A stretch of DNA of 7,530 nt from Planctomycetota bacterium (GTDB taxonomy: Bacteria > Planctomycetota > SKW154): contig JAOAAR010000084.1 of the NCBI GenBank assembly GCA_026418755.1, positions 1 through 7,530 on the forward strand, in the 5' to 3' direction. The notes beneath the pieces are model-generated. The model saw only the letters and a program-made list of their open reading frames with translations, was not told where the DNA came from and did not search any database. Shown here in pieces: positions 5,830 through 7,530 of the stretch. A program made the translations under genes and the position numbers. The first letter of the stretch is position 1, and each line of letters opens with the position of its first letter.

Positions 5830-6231
5830 TTACAGAGATTTTTCGATGCGTGCTCTCTCTTCGTCGCTTATGTCACCTATGAAATAATTAACGGCATTAA
5901 GAAGCATCTTGTTGTCAAACGGCTTCGGAATGTAAAGAGTCGCACCCTGCTTATAACTTTCCCAAGCAGATGAGTCGTCGCTTTTCGCCGTCAATACCAC
6001 AACCGAAATGTTCATCTTCCTTTTCTGTAACTCTTTCAGCACACCCCACCCATCCAGTTTCGGCATCATAATGTCCAACACCATCAGGTCAAACTTCTGC
6101 GTAGAGAGTTTTTTTAACGCTTCTTCTCCGTCTTCCGCCTCTTCCACCTCATAACCGTTCTTTTTAAGCATCGTCCGCACGAGGAACCGAAGGTCTTCCT
6201 CGTCATCCACAACTAAAACACGCTTCGCCAT
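5830..6231 (-). CDS. Single-domain response regulator (CheY-like receiver)
   Basis: The protein has 133 residues, a lone receiver domain (~3-120) with a 13-residue charged C-terminal tail and no output domain. The phosphorylation site is complete: acidic pair D9-D10 in VVDDEED, phospho-acceptor D53 in LDIMMP, T81 in VVVLTAKS, and K103-P104 in YIPKPF. It should be phosphorylated by a histidine kinase and act by protein contact, as CheY and Spo0F do. No kinase or chemotaxis gene is in the window, so the partner is unknown. ATG at 6229-6231 follows GGAGGG (6241-6246) with a 9-base spacer on the - strand. It starts 27 bases after the rpsP stop, so it is probably cotranscribed with ffh and rpsP, in the place where a KH-domain gene or rimM usually stands. 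The family is certain; the role is unknown. Confidence 0.93.
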   Translation of the reverse strand: MAKRVLVVDDEEDLRFLVRTMLKKNGYEVEEAEDGEEALKKLSTQKFDLMVLDIMMPKLDGWGVLKELQKRKMNISVVVLTAKSDDSSAWESYKQGATLYIPKPFDNKMLLNAVNYFIGDISDEERARIEKSL

Positions 6232-6258
6232 TGAATACCGCCCTCCATAAACCTCCCG

Positions 6259-6510
6259 TCATTTCTTTGAGATTCCCGCCTTTTTGAGCAGAACCTCAAC
6301 CTTCTTCGTCATCTGTGCTCCCACTTTGAGCCAGTGTTCAACCCGTTCTTTCTTTACTGATAGTTTCTGCTCCAATGTTTTTGCCGCTGGGTTGTAGTAA
6401 CCCACATCCTCAATACTGCGCCCGTCGCGCTCTTCACGCGAATCCATCACACAGAGCCTGTAATGTGGCTCATTCCTCTTCCCTGTCCTTTTCAATCTGA
6501 TTTTTACCAT
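6259..6510 (-). CDS. rpsP: 30S ribosomal protein bS16
   Basis: The protein has 83 residues, close to the usual 80-90. It starts MVKIRLKRTGKRNEPHYRL and continues with VMDSREERDGRSIEDVGYYNP (~19-39), the typical S16 pattern, and ends with the basic segment KKAGISKK. It is a bacterial small-subunit protein that binds 16S rRNA early in assembly. The frame remains open upstream to an ATG at 6609, but that extension only reads the end of ffh in another frame. The true start is ATG 6510, shown by homology and by AAGGAGG at 6521-6527. The start lies one base after the ffh stop (TAG-T-ATG), so the two genes are almost certainly cotranscribed and translationally coupled. This ffh-rpsP order is common in bacteria. 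Confidence 0.97.
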   Translation of the reverse strand: MVKIRLKRTGKRNEPHYRLCVMDSREERDGRSIEDVGYYNPAAKTLEQKLSVKKERVEHWLKVGAQMTKKVEVLLKKAGISKK

Positions 6511-6511
6511 A

Positions 6512-7530
6512 CTACTTCTGCCTCCTTCTCTGTTTCTTAAGAAGTTTCTTTTTCCTTTTCCGCTCTTCGCGCTTGCGCATCCTCTGAAACTTGCTCTCCT
6601 CCTGAGCAACCGCTACTCGAACAGGTGCTACCTCCTCATCCGCCTCCTCGAGTAATCCTTTGCCCATTCCGAGAGCCATCTTCACTTTGCCAAAAAAACC
6701 AAGCCTCTTAAACTGCCTTATAACCTTTCGCATCTGCTCAAACTGCTTACATAAATCGTTCACAGATTTCAAATCTACTCCGCTTCCCTTCGCTATTCGC
6801 AACTTTCTGCTCACACTGTTTACCACAAGTTCCGGTTGCCTTCTCTCCTCAGGAGTCATTGAGAATATCATCGCTTCAATATGAACAAGGTCTTTCTCGT
6901 CAATAGGCGCATCTGCCAACTGCTGCCCAATACCAGGCAGGAGGGAAAGAGTCTCCTTCAGCCCACCCATCTTCTTAAGATGCCCCAACTGCTTCAGAAA
7001 ATCATCAAATGTGAACTCTTCCTTGAGTATCTTCTCTTGCAACTTGCGCGCTTCCTCCTCACTTACCTGCGCTTGCGCCTTCTCTACAAGACTCACAATG
7101 TCGCCCATACCGAGGATTCTGGAAGCGATTCTGTCAGGGTAGAACTCCTCAAACTTGTCAATCTTCTCACCTGTGCCGATAAATTTGATAGGTTTGCCTG
7201 TCACCGCTTTTACAGACATAGCGGCACCACCCCGAGCATCCCCATCAACCTTAGTTAAAATTACACCTGTCAGAGGCAATCGCTCATTAAACGCCTTCGC
7301 ACTGTTCACAGCATCCTGTCCCATCATCGCATCAGTAACGAACAGAATCTCGTCAGGCTTGACGGCTTTGCTAACTCTTTCTACCTCTGCCATCATCTCA
7401 TCATCAATGTGAAGTCTGCCTGCTGTGTCCAATATCGCTGTATCAAGACCGTTTTTTGCCGCATATGAGAGCGCATCCACACATATCTTCTCCGCAGGAT
7501 TCGTTCTGTCGGAGTAGACCGGTATATTGC
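6512..7530 (-). CDS. ffh: Signal recognition particle GTPase Ffh (SRP54), N-terminus outside window
   Basis: About 338 codons are visible; the frame stays open to the window edge, so roughly the first 105-125 residues (N domain and P-loop) are missing. The GTPase part shows DTAGRL (7412-7429), FVTDAMMGQDAVN, TKVDGDARGG (near 7224-7255), PIKFIGTGE and ILGMGD. The M domain follows with SMTPEERR, RKLRIAKGSG and an LCKQFEQM segment, the SRP RNA-binding helix-turn-helix. Ffh with SRP RNA binds signal sequences on the ribosome and delivers them to FtsY at the membrane. The C-terminal tail is strikingly basic, with 17 Lys/Arg in the last 27 residues. The GTG at 7480 that opens the longest complete frame lies inside the G domain and is not the start, since in-frame codons before it read IPVYSDRTNPAEKIC, also typical Ffh sequence. 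It is followed after one base by rpsP. Confidence 0.97.
   Translation of the reverse strand, partial: NIPVYSDRTNPAEKICVDALSYAAKNGLDTAILDTAGRLHIDDEMMAEVERVSKAVKPDEILFVTDAMMGQDAVNSAKAFNERLPLTGVILTKVDGDARGGAAMSVKAVTGKPIKFIGTGEKIDKFEEFYPDRIASRILGMGDIVSLVEKAQAQVSEEEARKLQEKILKEEFTFDDFLKQLGHLKKMGGLKETLSLLPGIGQQLADAPIDEKDLVHIEAMIFSMTPEERRQPELVVNSVSRKLRIAKGSGVDLKSVNDLCKQFEQMRKVIRQFKRLGFFGKVKMALGMGKGLLEEADEEVAPVRVAVAQEESKFQRMRKREERKRKKKLLKKQRRRQK
6521..6527 (-). promoter_or_regulatory. Ribosome binding site that fixes the rpsP start
   Basis: On the - strand AAGGAGG is followed by 10 bases and then ATG at 6510. It lies within the last codons of ffh. It selects the 83-residue bS16 over the 116-residue open frame that begins at 6609, which has no support from S16 homology upstream of this point. 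Confidence 0.8.

Noticed and set aside
6215..6248. Out-of-frame 11-codon ORF (ATG 6246-6248, - strand) overlapping the response regulator start.
   Set aside because: Its ribosome site is only three bases from the ATG, and the ATG overlaps the better-placed GGAGGG site of the regulator gene.
6511..6609. N-terminal extension of bS16 to 116 residues (open frame to ATG 6609).
   Set aside because: The extra 33 codons are the ffh tail read in another frame. S16 homology begins at MVKIRLKR and AAGGAGG at 6521-6527 serves ATG 6510.

Overview
The window looks like chromosomal DNA from an uncultured, probably anaerobic bacterium. bS16, a DnaA-type initiator, a lipobox lipoprotein and a TTG start argue for Bacteria. 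The homocysteine cassette described below is known from methanogens and other strict anaerobes. ATA, AGA/AGG and purine-rich codons are common in the left-hand genes, which would fit a thermophile but does not prove one. I cannot assign a phylum from the sequence.

Left block (1-3914, + strand): five tightly packed genes, most likely one operon. They are the 3' end of a UPF0280 (COG2122, ApbE-like) gene, a NIL-domain/2x[4Fe-4S] ferredoxin-like protein, a HcyBio (COG1900/DUF39) homocysteine biosynthesis protein, a cyclophilin lipoprotein, and a monofunctional aspartokinase that starts with TTG inside the preceding stop codon. The first three are the bacterial counterparts of the methanogen set MA1715/MA1822/MA1821, which makes homocysteine directly from aspartate semialdehyde and sulfide. 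Aspartokinase supplies the precursor of aspartate semialdehyde, so the block reads as an aspartate-to-homocysteine (methionine) operon lacking only aspartate-semialdehyde dehydrogenase in view. The cyclophilin is the odd member.

Middle (3915-4320): about 400 bases without a gene. They hold a weak stem-loop at the end of the aspartokinase gene, two interleaved inverted repeats that could form a pseudoknot or two exclusive hairpins, and an AT-rich promoter-like region with a direct repeat around a small palindrome. A divergent dnaA follows (4321-5700, + strand). It has all DnaA domains but changed bases in several normally fixed motifs and no visible Shine-Dalgarno sequence.

Right block (5830-7530, - strand), convergent with dnaA: ffh (N-terminal part outside the window), rpsP and a single-domain response regulator, in that transcription order with gaps of 1 and 27 bases. 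This is the start of the common ffh-rpsP-(KH)-rimM-trmD-rplS arrangement, but here it is cut off after rpsP and the CheY-like gene takes the next place. A short bidirectional stem-loop lies between the two convergent units.
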